From the NCBI RefSeq assembly GCF_000306945.1, contig NC_018518.1, positions 930,001-994,000 of the forward strand: DNA of 64,000 nucleotides, written 5' to 3'. A program made the translations under genes and the position numbers. Position 1 is the stretch's first letter. Each line of letters opens with the position of its first letter. Below the pieces are notes generated by a model. The model had not been told where the DNA came from and made no database searches. It saw nothing but the letters and a program-made list of their open reading frames with translations. Shown piece by piece: positions 33,467-42,308 of the stretch. Source of the stretch: Bordetella pertussis 18323 (GTDB lineage Bacteria; Pseudomonadota; Gammaproteobacteria; Burkholderiales; Burkholderiaceae_B).

Positions 33467-34134
33467 GATGCGATTGCCTGGATTTGCGTTGCCATGGCCT
33501 GGATCGACGAATAGACCGGCCGGCCGAATTCGGTTTCAAGCTGGTGCAGCACGTTGAAGGTGGGCAATTGCGCACAGGCGATGAACATCGCTTCGCAATC
33601 GTCGTTCATGGTCTGCCTGGCGATATGCGAGACGGCCTGGGCGCTGATTCTGCCCAGCTCATCCACATCCTTGGCGTACAGGCTGTCGAAGGCGGCGATC
33701 TCGATGCCGGCATTTGAAATGAAGCCTTTCAGCTGGGCATTGACGGCATCCGAGTACGGGGTCACCACCGCAACCTTGCGTATGCCGTCCTGGGTCAGCA
33801 CGGACGTCATGGAGCTGGCTATGGTCGCGACGGGCTTGCCGGTGTTTTCGCGCAGTTGGCGCGCCAGTTCCTGGTCGCCCACGGGGCCCAGCAGGAATCC
33901 GGCGGCCGTGCAGCCATATGCCACGACATCGATGTCGCCGGTACCCAGCTTTTCCCTGGCCAGGGCCAGCGCGTTTTCCTTGTAGGCCGGCAAGGCCGCC
34001 GCATTCAGCAGGCCTTTGTCTCGTGGGATTTTGACGACTTCAAGGCGGCAGCCGGGCAGCCAGAGCGGCAGTTCCTCTGCCACCCTGGTGTTGTTCTCTG
34101 GAATCAAGACGCCGATGCGTATGGCCGTGGGCAT
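33463..34134 (-). CDS. Asp/Glu racemase superfamily protein (maleate cis-trans isomerase/arylmalonate decarboxylase-like)
   Basis: 223 residues from ATG 34134 (MPTAIRIGVLIPENNTRVAEE); an in-frame ATG at 34164 adds ten residues without homology. IPENNT matches the P-x-N-T/S substrate loop, and two candidate catalytic cysteines are C75 in AYGCTAAG and C187 in ACAQLP, the layout of maleate isomerase and related enzymes. VTPYSDAVN is another family motif. It lies between the two EthD-like paralogues and overlaps the downstream one. Substrate unknown; an unsaturated or branched dicarboxylate is plausible. Confidence 0.75.
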   Translation of the reverse strand: MPTAIRIGVLIPENNTRVAEELPLWLPGCRLEVVKIPRDKGLLNAAALPAYKENALALAREKLGTGDIDVVAYGCTAAGFLLGPVGDQELARQLRENTGKPVATIASSMTSVLTQDGIRKVAVVTPYSDAVNAQLKGFISNAGIEIAAFDSLYAKDVDELGRISAQAVSHIARQTMNDDCEAMFIACAQLPTFNVLHQLETEFGRPVYSSIQAMATQIQAIAS

Positions 34135-34212
34135 GATGAACCTTTGGTAGTGTGACTTGTGCACGCCTGCGCGCCGGGGGCGGCGTGCGGCGGGAAGGCA
34201 GGGGGCGCTCTT

Positions 34213-34848
34213 TTACTGAGCCTCGAAAACCGAAGGCACGTAGCCTCTGCGCCAATACGGGATGTAGAACGTCATCAGGTCCAGATGGTCGGCCGCCGGT
34301 CCAAGGGCGCTGGCGGTGACCGGAATCCGCGGGTCGTGCGCGCGGCATTCCACCAGCGCGATATAGTCGCCCTGCAGTGGCCCGGATCCCCTGAAAACCC
34401 TGGCCTGAAGCAGATCTTCAGACGAATCCACGATGGCCTGCAGCCCCTCGATGAGCGCTACCTCATGGGCGCCCGGCATCTCGCGAAAACGCATCACCGC
34501 CACTTGCAGCGGCCGGCCCCGATCTCCCATCAAGGCGGGGCCGGGGTATATCTGGTCGCCGGAAAACCGGTACTGGCCATGCAGCTTGGTCAGGATGCGC
34601 TGCGCCCAGGGCGAGAAGCGGGCGCCCGGAGCGCGCGTGTACTGGGGGTGTTCAAGCGCATCGACCGAGGCAAGGTCGTACAGGGCCACATATTTGGGCC
34701 ATCCTTTTACCGCGACATACCGCGACGAGCGATCGAAGCCGGGAACCGTCGACAGGCGCGGAAAGTGTTCCGTGTCGTACCACTCGTTGAACTCTTCTTC
34801 CAGGTCCCCGGGCGGGGTCATCATGGCAAGCAGCAGGGCCTTCGTCAT
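34213..34848 (-). CDS. EthD/dimeric alpha-beta barrel-like protein, copy A
   Basis: 211 residues, paralogue of 32837-33466 (shared EFNEWYDTEHFP, KYVALYDLASVD, FSPWAQRIL, DLMTFYIPYWRRG). Two related ferredoxin-like halves may be present, as the C-terminal half again has an ALVE strand followed by a short helix. It follows the flavoprotein gene by 43 bases. Function unknown; small proteins of this fold help or catalyse steps in aromatic and steroid breakdown. Confidence 0.6.
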   Translation of the reverse strand: MTKALLLAMMTPPGDLEEEFNEWYDTEHFPRLSTVPGFDRSSRYVAVKGWPKYVALYDLASVDALEHPQYTRAPGARFSPWAQRILTKLHGQYRFSGDQIYPGPALMGDRGRPLQVAVMRFREMPGAHEVALIEGLQAIVDSSEDLLQARVFRGSGPLQGDYIALVECRAHDPRIPVTASALGPAADHLDLMTFYIPYWRRGYVPSVFEAQ

Positions 34849-34891
34849 ATGTCATCCTGGTAAGGTGGTGGTCTCAAGGGCTGGCGCCGCG

Positions 34892-36598
34892 TCACGGTTT
34901 CGAGAGCGACTGGACGGCAAGGTAGGCGCCCACGATCGCGGGCCCCAGTGTCGATCCGCCGGGGTAGAAGCCCCGAAACGGCGAGGCCTGGTTGTTGCCG
35001 CAGGCATACAGGCCGGATATGGGTTGCCCTGCGGCATTCAGGGCCTGCCCGGACGCGCTGGTCTTCAGGCCCATCGCGGTGCCTATCGTCGCGGGGTGGA
35101 TCCGCAGGGCGACAAAAGGCGGCGTTTCGATAGGCGCGAGATTGGGGTTGGGCCAGGTCATATTGTGGCCGAACATTCTGTTGTAGGCCGAGGCCCCCTT
35201 GTGGAAGTCGGGGTCCTGGCCCGTGCGGGCGCTTTGGTTGTGGCGCTGCACGGCGGCGGCCAGGGCGCCTGGATCGATGCCGATCTTCGGGCCCAGCTTG
35301 TCGAGCGTGCTGGCGACGGTGATGTAGCCACGGCGAATCCAGGGGCGCAGCGAGCGGTTCCATGGCCAGGGCCGTATGAGCCCCAATCCGTGCCTGCGGA
35401 CGAACTCGCGGTCGGTGATGAAGTAGAAGGGTTTTCCATCCGCCCCGCCGTTGGCGAAGATCGCGGTGACGATATCGTGGTAAGAGTTGGCCTCGTTGAC
35501 AAACCGTTCCCCTTGTTCGTTGACCGCGATCACCCCGGGCCGGCCGCGATCGAGATAGCCGTAGATGACGGGAGTATCGGCGCCGTTCTTTTCGCGGCTG
35601 GCCGACGCGGGGGTCCAGAAGCCGACGCTGCTGAGCTCGCGGTCTACCGAGGCGCCCGCATCCAGCGCCGCCTGGATCCCTGCGCCCGTGCAGGCGGGGT
35701 TGCACAGGCTGAAGCGATGCGGAGTCGCCGGGCCGTAGCGCCGCAGCATTTCCTGGTTGTGCGCGAACCCGCCAGTGGCAAGCAACACGGCTTTCGACGC
35801 CCGGATACGCTTGGGCACGCCGCCGACGACCACGGTCGCGCCGATCACCCGGTCATGGTCGATCGCCAGGCTTTCAAGGTCGGCCTGGGTCAGAATCCTG
35901 CAGCCGAGTTTGTCGACACTGTAAAGAAGCCGCGCAGCCAGGGCGTTGCCCGAGCGCAGGTCGGTGCCACGGGCATACCGGATACGGTCCATCCCATACC
36001 GCAGCAGCTTGCGCAGCACGCGCATGAGGGCCCGGGGCGATGAGAACGGGCGCAGAAAGTCATGGACCTCTTCGGGGCCGAGCATCAGCCCGCCCAGGAC
36101 CATCAAGCGGTGCAAGGGGGGATGCAGCAAGGAAAAATTGCGTCCCAGCTTCTTGCCGTCGAAGGGTTGCGGAAACAGCGAGCGTCCGCGTGTCGCGCCG
36201 CCCGGCAGGCTTGACCGATAGTCCGGCCAACTCGACAGGTCGAACTTCACCTCCGTATTTTCATTCAGGAAGTCGATGACCTTGCCTCCCGTGGCAAGGT
36301 AGGTGTCTATCACTTCCTCCTGGTAGAAATCGCCCAGCAGCGCCTTCAGGTATGTCCTGGCCGCCTCGAGCGTATCGCCCGCGGCCAGCCCGGCCTTGGT
36401 GCCAGGCACCCAGATGCCGCCGCCCGAGGTCGCGGTGGTGCCGCCCACATAGGCGAGTTTTTCGCAGATCAGTACGCGCAGACCTGCCTGCGCGGCAAAC
36501 AGTGCGGCGGACAGGCCGCCGGCCCCGCTGCCTATCACCAGGACGTCGGTCTCGTCGTCCCAGCGTTCTGGACTGGCTTCAGATACTACGGGGCTCAT
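34892..36598 (-). CDS. FAD-dependent dehydrogenase, 3-ketosteroid delta-1-dehydrogenase/fumarate reductase flavoprotein family
   Basis: 568 residues from ATG 36598 (MSPVVSEASPERW). The FAD site is VLVIGSGAGGLSAALFAAQAG (G23-x-G25-x-x-G28 region), followed by EKLAYVGGTTATSGGGIW. The C-terminal FRGFYPGGSTLGPAIVGAYLA corresponds to the YPGxG block of KstD-type dehydrogenases, including the catalytic Tyr. These enzymes remove hydrogen next to a ketone or reduce a C=C bond. No signal peptide, so cytoplasmic. It is about as long as KstD and paralogous to 39277-41022. Confidence 0.85.
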   Translation of the reverse strand: MSPVVSEASPERWDDETDVLVIGSGAGGLSAALFAAQAGLRVLICEKLAYVGGTTATSGGGIWVPGTKAGLAAGDTLEAARTYLKALLGDFYQEEVIDTYLATGGKVIDFLNENTEVKFDLSSWPDYRSSLPGGATRGRSLFPQPFDGKKLGRNFSLLHPPLHRLMVLGGLMLGPEEVHDFLRPFSSPRALMRVLRKLLRYGMDRIRYARGTDLRSGNALAARLLYSVDKLGCRILTQADLESLAIDHDRVIGATVVVGGVPKRIRASKAVLLATGGFAHNQEMLRRYGPATPHRFSLCNPACTGAGIQAALDAGASVDRELSSVGFWTPASASREKNGADTPVIYGYLDRGRPGVIAVNEQGERFVNEANSYHDIVTAIFANGGADGKPFYFITDREFVRRHGLGLIRPWPWNRSLRPWIRRGYITVASTLDKLGPKIGIDPGALAAAVQRHNQSARTGQDPDFHKGASAYNRMFGHNMTWPNPNLAPIETPPFVALRIHPATIGTAMGLKTSASGQALNAAGQPISGLYACGNNQASPFRGFYPGGSTLGPAIVGAYLAVQSLSKP

Positions 36599-36659
36599 CG
36601 CCGCACTCCTGGCAGGAATCTCTTGGTGTTTTGCTGCATGCATGCCGTGCCCAGGGACC

Positions 36660-37610
36660 CTATTGCTGCCTGGCGCCCAATTCATCGACCGTCGCCATCC
36701 ATTTGGCTTCTTCCGCCGCCAGGAACTGGCTCAGTTCTTCGGGCGAGGAGCCCCGCTGTTCCACGCCTTGCGCCGTCAGCTTGGCTATGAGGTCGGGATT
36801 CTGCAGCGCGGCCCTGGTGCTTTCGTTCAAGCGCTTGACGATGTCTGGCGGAACGTTTGCCGGGGCCAGCAGTGCGTACCACACCGTGCTGGTGAAGCCG
36901 GGCAGGCCCGCCTCGATGGCGGTGGGCAGGTCGGGCAGCAGTGCGCTGCGTTTCGCGCTGGTGACGGCCAGGGCCCGGATCTTCTGCGACTGTATCTGCG
37001 GCACCATGGGGCCGATGCCGCTCATCATGAACTGCACATCGCCGCTCATCAGCGCAACCGCCGCGGGCGCCGCGCCCTTGTATGGAATCCGCTGCAAATT
37101 CAAGCCGGCGGATTTCAGCATGAGCGCGGTCTGCAGATAGGTGATGCTGGCCGTGGTCGCGTAGTTGAGCTGGCCGTCGCGCGCCTTGGCGTAGTCGATG
37201 AATTCCTTCAGCGTCCTGGCCGGCAGGTCGGTTGGAATGGCGACGACGTTGGGCACTTCGCCGATCGTCGAAATGGGCGTGAAGTCGTCGCGAACCTTGA
37301 ATTTCGCGTCCTTGAACAGGCTGGGATTGATGGCGTGCGCGGAAGAGGCCAGATAAATGGTGTAGCCGTCGGGCTTTGCGTTCCGGACGGCCTGGGAGGC
37401 CAGCAGGCTGTCGGCGCCGGGGCGGTTTTCGACCACTATCGGCACCCCCAGCTCGGCGGCAAGCTGCTGGGCGAAGGCGCGCGCCATGACATCGGTGGGG
37501 CCGCCGGCTGCAAACCCGGCTATCAGGGTGACCGGCTTGGATGGGTAATCGGACGCCATGGACAGCATGGGCATCAGTGCGGCCAGGCCGGCAAGCATTA
37601 ATTTGATCAT
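36660..37610 (-). CDS. Bug family (TctC) tripartite tricarboxylate-type substrate-binding protein
   Basis: 316 residues with a Sec signal peptide (IKLMLAGLAALMPMLSMA). YPSKPVTLIAGFAAGGPTDVMARAFAQQL and the ligand-loop VVENRPGADSLLASQAV are typical Bug motifs; QLNYATTASITYLQTAL and KGAAPAAVALMSGDVQFM follow. Bug proteins bind small carboxylates in the periplasm and are strongly expanded in Bordetella, often without a linked permease, as here. First gene of the five-gene operon with the flavoprotein. Confidence 0.92.
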   Translation of the reverse strand: MIKLMLAGLAALMPMLSMASDYPSKPVTLIAGFAAGGPTDVMARAFAQQLAAELGVPIVVENRPGADSLLASQAVRNAKPDGYTIYLASSAHAINPSLFKDAKFKVRDDFTPISTIGEVPNVVAIPTDLPARTLKEFIDYAKARDGQLNYATTASITYLQTALMLKSAGLNLQRIPYKGAAPAAVALMSGDVQFMMSGIGPMVPQIQSQKIRALAVTSAKRSALLPDLPTAIEAGLPGFTSTVWYALLAPANVPPDIVKRLNESTRAALQNPDLIAKLTAQGVEQRGSSPEELSQFLAAEEAKWMATVDELGARQQ

Positions 37611-38215
37611 TTTGTCTCCCTTAATAAGTTATTTGAATCTGCATAATCAATAATCAGAATGAATGCTGCATGAATATCGGTGCCGCCCGGCGCCGTGTTT
37701 ATGAACGGCATGGTATGAATACTCATTCAATATTGGGCGGATAAAGGGCCAGCCCGGATGGCGGCCGCCGGACCGCCGGGATGTGTTCAGTGCGGGAAGA
37801 TGCGTGTTATTGCCGGGCGCCGATTCCGCGTGCGGCATGCGGCATTTCGGAGCCGGTCGCCGAGGGCGCGCCGGGCCACAGCGTGCTGTCGCCCACGCTG
37901 CTTGCCGCCAGGGCGCGCGCCTTGCCGGAGTCCACAAGAGGGCCCGCATGGCCCGCGGTTGCGGCTGTGCCGCGCAGCGGCGTCGGCGCGGCAACCGTCG
38001 CGGCAAGCCCGGCGGCAATTCCCCTTGTCATTTTGTCTCCTTCATTATTGAAGTGAATCGACCTGATTGCGAATCTGAATAATGCGAAGCACGCGCTTCA
38101 CAATATGCATATAGGCAAGGAAGGCGGCCACTTCAAACTGCAGATCAATATGAATGAATGTCCATTTAATCTACAGAACTTGCAAGCACAAGTCAACGCG
38201 CCGTGGCTGGGAATT
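37611..38215. other. Intergenic region with gene remnant and AT-rich leader
   Basis: A 605-base gap upstream of the Bug gene. It contains the AT-rich leader of that gene (37611-37740), a probable degraded second Bug gene (37807-38031) and a similar AT-rich leader in front of it (38032-38210). A GAAGC-ACGC-GCTTC hairpin lies near 38091-38104. No other gene is seen. Confidence 0.5.
37807..38031 (-). pseudogene. Remnant of a Bug family binding protein (internal deletion)
   Basis: A 74-residue frame opens with a signal-peptide-like MTRGIAAGLAATVAA and continues with VDSGKARALAASSVGDSTLWPGAPSA, which resembles the Bug C-terminal motif (GKxRALAVTSxxRSxxLPDxPT). The leader in front of it shares the pattern TTTTGTCTCC then AT-rich sequence with GAATCTG/AATAATC seen in front of the intact Bug gene at 37610. 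I read it as a duplicated Bug gene that lost most of its middle. Short length makes this tentative. Confidence 0.35.
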
Positions 38216-39229
38216 TTATTTTTCCGCGGGTTTTGCGGTAGACGGTATTAATCGTTCCGCAACAGGCAATACCGTGGCCAGGCCGCGCGACAGGATCTGG
38301 ATCAGAGGGTCCGTTTCGGCGCTGCGCGCGTAGGCGAAATGCATGGTGGTGCGGTGCACGCTGATCGGAACGATGAAAAACGCGCCGCGCGCCTGCTCGG
38401 CCTCGGCGAATTCGCGGCGGGTGAACCCCAGCCCGACTCCCTGCGACACCATGGCGCGCAGCAATCGTTCGGTGTTGACTTCAAGCGCGGGACGAATGGT
38501 GATGTTGTGGGACCGAAACAGTTGAGCAGTGATCTCGGAGTGCGCGCTGCCCGTCGTGGTCATGACCCACGGCAGCTTGGCGAGTTCCGGCCAGGTTGCC
38601 GTGGCGACACGTTCGCGCCAGCTTTGGGGGGCCACCACCACCAGTTCGCGCTGTCCGATTTCGTACTCGCGCAGGTTGGCTTCATTCGTGCATGAAACGT
38701 AAAAGCCCGCGTTGATTTCCCCGGTGAGGATTCCCTGGCGGATCGAGGACGAGTTGCGGGATTCGATGCTGAGTTCGATCAGCGGGTAGTGTTCATGAAA
38801 CCACTTGATCAGCGATGGCAGGGCCGCGTGCACCGAGGGGTCTTCGATGGTGCCGATTGCAATCCTGCCCGAAGCGCTGCCGCGCAGTTCGCTGGCAGTG
38901 CTGAGCAGTTCCAGCGACGAGGCTAGCAGCCGCGCGGCCTGTTCCGATAGCTGCAACCCCGCCGCGGTGGGAACAACCCCTTGCGGCGTGCGCGTGAACA
39001 GCGGAAGGCCGAACTGCTGTTCAAGTGAGCGCAGGTGGTGGCTGGCCGCCGGCTGGCTGATGCGCAGGCGTTCGGCGGCGCGTGTCAGATGACCTTCCTG
39101 CACCACAGCGACCAGCGTTCTCAGGTGCGTGAGGTTCAGCACGCCGGACGCGCGAGATTCGGCGGGAGAATCGTGGTCATTCGAGTTCACTATTGGACGC
39201 CCCTCATCTTGGTGAATAGTATTCGGCAT
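38216..39229 (-). CDS. LysR family transcriptional regulator
   Basis: 337 residues from ATG 39229 (MPNTIHQDEG); 39277 is an upstream alternative and would overlap the divergent gene. The helix-turn-helix is preceded by a ~28-residue extension and reads LTHLRTLVAVVQEGHLTRAAERLRISQPAASHHLRSLEQQ. The effector domain has GRIAIGTIEDPSVH. It is divergent from the flavoprotein gene at 39277, with only about 47 bases between, so it very likely controls that gene and perhaps the operon below. Confidence 0.9.
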   Translation of the reverse strand: MPNTIHQDEGRPIVNSNDHDSPAESRASGVLNLTHLRTLVAVVQEGHLTRAAERLRISQPAASHHLRSLEQQFGLPLFTRTPQGVVPTAAGLQLSEQAARLLASSLELLSTASELRGSASGRIAIGTIEDPSVHAALPSLIKWFHEHYPLIELSIESRNSSSIRQGILTGEINAGFYVSCTNEANLREYEIGQRELVVVAPQSWRERVATATWPELAKLPWVMTTTGSAHSEITAQLFRSHNITIRPALEVNTERLLRAMVSQGVGLGFTRREFAEAEQARGAFFIVPISVHRTTMHFAYARSAETDPLIQILSRGLATVLPVAERLIPSTAKPAEK

Positions 39230-39276
39230 CACTCTAGCAGAGGCAAGGACGGGCGGACCAGGTGGAAACCACAGCA

Positions 39277-41022
39277 ATGAAAGACGTTACCCCGGCGCGT
39301 GCCGACTACCCATGGGATGGTGAGCGGGACGTCATCGTCATCGGCAGTGGATGCGCCGGTCTGAGCGCGGCGCTGCTGGCCGCAAAGAAATCGTTGGACG
39401 TGGTGCTGTGCGAGAAATCATCGCAAGTCGGCGGCACCACCGCCAGCGCAGGCGGCGTGATGTGGATTCCGAACTCCCGCGAGGCTCGCGCCGCCGGGGT
39501 CGATGATTCATCGGAGCAGGTGCGCGTGTATCTGCGCGCGCTGATGGGAGCGTATTACCGCGCAGACCTGGTCGATCCGTACTTGAAGTCGGCCCCGCTT
39601 GCCGCCCAGGCGATTCAGGAGGATACCCAGGTACGGCTGAAGCTGATGCCGGCCATGTCGGATTACCATGCGTCGCTGCCCGGTGGAAAGGCGGGAGGGC
39701 GTTCGCTCGAGCCCGAACGCTTCGATGGCCGGCGGCTTGGCGCCGACTTCGAGCTCGTGCGCGCCCCGATCAAGCGCCTGATGCTGCTGGGCGGCCTGTA
39801 CATCGACAAGCGCCGCATCGACGAGTTTCTCAATCCATTTGGCTCGTTCAGGAATTTCATTGGCGTCATAAGAACGCTGGCTCGCTATGCGATCGACCGC
39901 ACCAGGTTTTCCCGGGGCACCGATATCGGGGCCGGCAACGCGTTCGTTGCGAGTGCGCTGCTCAGCTTGCGTGAGCGTGGCGTGCCGATATGGCTCAATT
40001 CCCCCATGGTGTCGCTGGTGCGCAACCCGCAAGGCGGCGTCGCCGGCGTGGCAATATGCCGCGACGGCAAGTTGCAGCGGATACGGGCGCGCAAGGGCGT
40101 CATCCTGGCCGCCGGCGGTTTTCCACGCAATGCGGCCCTGCTTGAAGAGCTGGCGGGCGGTTTTCCGCACGACCAGAGCGTGGGATATGAAGGCAATGTC
40201 GGCGATACGCTGCAGGCCGCCCGCCAGGCCGGCGCGGCCATCGACGCCGACCTGGCGTCGCCGTGCTGGTGGACGCCCACGTCCAGGAACAAGGAGGCCG
40301 ACGGCAGTATGTCGACGGTGCTGTACGGGTATCTCGACCGCAGTCGTCCGGGCATGATCGCCGTGAACGCGGCAGGCAAGCGGTTCGTCAACGATTCGGA
40401 CTCGTACCACGACATTGTGTACGCGATGTTCAAGGACGGTGTCACGCCGGACAGCCGCTTTTATCTGATTTGCGACCGCCGGTTCGTATGGAAACGGGGC
40501 CTTGGCAACTTGATCAAGCCGTATTGCCTGTCTCTGGGACGTTACGTGCGTAGCGGCTACATCAGCACCGGGCGCAGCATACGCGAACTCGCGGCCGCGA
40601 TCGGGATCGATCCCGATGCGCTGGAAGTAACGGTCACGCGGCACAACGGCTTCTGTGAAACCGGCGTAGACCTGGATTTCGGCAAGGGGGGGAATCCGTA
40701 CAACCGGATGTTCGGCGATCCGCGGGTCAAGCCGAATCCCAATCTGCTGGCGATCCGCCATGCTCCTTTCTTTGCCCTGCGCATCTACCCGGGCACACTG
40801 GGCACGATACTGGGGCTGAAGGCGACGGCCGATGCGCAGGTGGTGGGTCAGGACGGCGAGGCGATTCCGGGCTTGTACGCATGCGGAAACGATATGTCGT
40901 CGGTGTTTCGCGGGTTTTATCCGGGGGCAGGCGCCACGCTGGGTCCGGGCCTGGTATTCGCGTATCGCGCCATCGAGCACCTGGCGCGGTCCTCAGGCGG
41001 ATCGGCCGCGCAATCCGCTTGA
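39277..41022 (+). CDS. FAD-dependent dehydrogenase, KstD/fumarate reductase flavoprotein family, second copy
   Basis: 581 residues from ATG 39277; GTG 39262 would add five. FAD site VIVIGSGCAGLSAALLAAKK (residues about 19-38), then EKSSQVGGTTASAGGVMWIP. The catalytic C-terminal block reads FRGFYPGAGATLGPGLVFAYRA. It is paralogous to 34892-36598 along its length, including SLPGG.ARGRSL/KAGGRSL and the YGYLDR(G/S)RPG(V/M)IAVN motif. Likely to act on a related substrate. Controlled by the adjacent divergent LysR gene. Confidence 0.85.
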   Translation: MKDVTPARADYPWDGERDVIVIGSGCAGLSAALLAAKKSLDVVLCEKSSQVGGTTASAGGVMWIPNSREARAAGVDDSSEQVRVYLRALMGAYYRADLVDPYLKSAPLAAQAIQEDTQVRLKLMPAMSDYHASLPGGKAGGRSLEPERFDGRRLGADFELVRAPIKRLMLLGGLYIDKRRIDEFLNPFGSFRNFIGVIRTLARYAIDRTRFSRGTDIGAGNAFVASALLSLRERGVPIWLNSPMVSLVRNPQGGVAGVAICRDGKLQRIRARKGVILAAGGFPRNAALLEELAGGFPHDQSVGYEGNVGDTLQAARQAGAAIDADLASPCWWTPTSRNKEADGSMSTVLYGYLDRSRPGMIAVNAAGKRFVNDSDSYHDIVYAMFKDGVTPDSRFYLICDRRFVWKRGLGNLIKPYCLSLGRYVRSGYISTGRSIRELAAAIGIDPDALEVTVTRHNGFCETGVDLDFGKGGNPYNRMFGDPRVKPNPNLLAIRHAPFFALRIYPGTLGTILGLKATADAQVVGQDGEAIPGLYACGNDMSSVFRGFYPGAGATLGPGLVFAYRAIEHLARSSGGSAAQSA

Positions 41023-41069
41023 CAGCACGAGATGGTCTCATTTAAAACTATTCACATACATAAAATAAA

Positions 41070-41085
41070 ATTCACACATGTGAAT
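41070..41085. promoter_or_regulatory. Candidate operator palindrome
   Basis: ATTCAC-ACAT-GTGAAT perfect inverted repeat inside an AT-rich stretch (41041-41090), with another ATTCACAT half-site at 41050. It precedes a truncated gene start at 41133, so it looks like the control region of a gene now cut off by IS481. Confidence 0.45.
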
Positions 41086-41132
41086 AAATAGCGGGCCCGG
41101 CATCGGGACCTGCCCACCACCAGGAGACCATC

Positions 41133-41155
41133 GTGAGCTTCTTTGGCCGTCTAGG
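41133..41155 (+). pseudogene. Truncated gene start cut by IS481
   Basis: A good ribosome site (AGGAGA, 41122-41127) is followed at 41133 by GTG and codons for VSFFGRL. IS481 begins at 41156 and the frame ends a few codons inside it. The rest of the gene is not on the other side of the IS. Identity unknown. Confidence 0.45.
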
Positions 41156-42198
41156 TGTGAAGATTCAATAGGTTGTATGCATGGTTCATCCGAACCGGAT
41201 TTGAGAAACTGGAAATCGCCACCCCCCCAGTTCACTCAAGGAGCCCGGCCGGATGAACACCCATAAGCATGCCCGATTGACCTTCCTACGTCGACTCGAA
41301 ATGGTCCAGCAATTGATCGCCCATCAAGTTTGTGTGCCTGAAGCGGCCCGCGCCTATGGGGTCACCGCGCCGACTGTGCGCAAATGGCTGGGCCGCTTCC
41401 TGGCTCAGGGCCAGGCGGGCTTGGCCGATGCGTCCTCGCGCCCGACGGTCTCGCCCCGAGCGATTGCGCCGGCCAAGGCGCTGGCTATCGTGGAGCTGCG
41501 CCGCAAGCGGCTGACCCAAGCGCGCATCGCCCAGGCGCTGGGCGTGTCAGCCAGCACCGTCAGCCGCGTCCTGGCCCGCGCCGGTCTGTCGCACCTGGCC
41601 GACCTGGAGCCGGCCGAGCCGGTGGTGCGCTACGAGCATCAGGCCCCCGGCGATCTGCTGCACATCGACATCAAGAAGCTGGGACGTATCCAGCGCCCTG
41701 GCCACCGGGTCACGGGCAACCGACGCGATACCGTTGAGGGGGCCGGCTGGGACTTCGTCTTCGTGGCCATCGATGACCACGCCCGCGTGGCCTTCACCGA
41801 CATCCACCCCGACGAGCGCTTCCCCAGCGCCGTCCAGTTCCTCAAGGACGCAGTGGCCTACTACCAGCGCCTGGGCGTGACCATCCAGCGCTTGCTCACC
41901 GACAATGGCTCGGCCTTTCGCAGCCGCGCCTTCGCCGCGCTGTGCCATGAGCTGGGCATCAAGCACCGCTTTACCCGACCTTACCGCCCACAGACCAATG
42001 GCAAGGCCGAACGCTTCATCCAGTCGGCCTTGCGTGAGTGGGCTTACGCTCACACCTACCAGAACTCCCAACACCGAGCCGATGCCATGAAATCCTGGCT
42101 ACACCACTACAACTGGCATCGACCCCACCAAGGCATCGGGCGCGCTGTACCCATCTCCAGACTCAACCTGGACGAATACAACCTATTGACAGTTCATA
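41156..42198 (+). mobile_element. IS481 copy 1
   Basis: 1043 bases. The left end starts TGTGAAGATTCAATAGG and the right end is the complement of TATGAACTGTCAATAGG, forming the terminal inverted repeats. Flanks are TCTAGG (41150-41155) and CCTAGC (42199-42204), both fitting the NCTAGN target of IS481 but not identical. It is in the same orientation as copy 2 at 55219. Confidence 0.95.
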
Positions 42199-42203
42199 CC
42201 TAG
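41253..42203 (+). CDS. IS481 family transposase
   Basis: 316 residues. An N-terminal helix-turn-helix (QQLIAHQVCVPEAARAYGVTAPTVRKWLGRF) is followed by the DDE integrase core: Asp in LLHIDIKKLG, Asp in LLTDNGSAFRS and Glu in QTNGKAERFIQSALREW. The intact C-terminus HRPHQGIGRAVPISRLN is the usual family ending. It differs from copy 2 by Tyr versus His in AARA(Y/H)GVT. The stop codon lies in the right flank, at the TAG of CCTAGC. Confidence 0.95.
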   Translation: MNTHKHARLTFLRRLEMVQQLIAHQVCVPEAARAYGVTAPTVRKWLGRFLAQGQAGLADASSRPTVSPRAIAPAKALAIVELRRKRLTQARIAQALGVSASTVSRVLARAGLSHLADLEPAEPVVRYEHQAPGDLLHIDIKKLGRIQRPGHRVTGNRRDTVEGAGWDFVFVAIDDHARVAFTDIHPDERFPSAVQFLKDAVAYYQRLGVTIQRLLTDNGSAFRSRAFAALCHELGIKHRFTRPYRPQTNGKAERFIQSALREWAYAHTYQNSQHRADAMKSWLHHYNWHRPHQGIGRAVPISRLNLDEYNLLTVHT

Positions 42204-42308
42204 CCCTGCGGCCCGGCGCGTGCGTCATGGGCGCGCCGGGGCGTGTCTGATAGAGTCTGCGCTATTGGCGCCGCGCCGCCGCGCGCGCGAATCTTGACAG
42301 GAGCCCGC

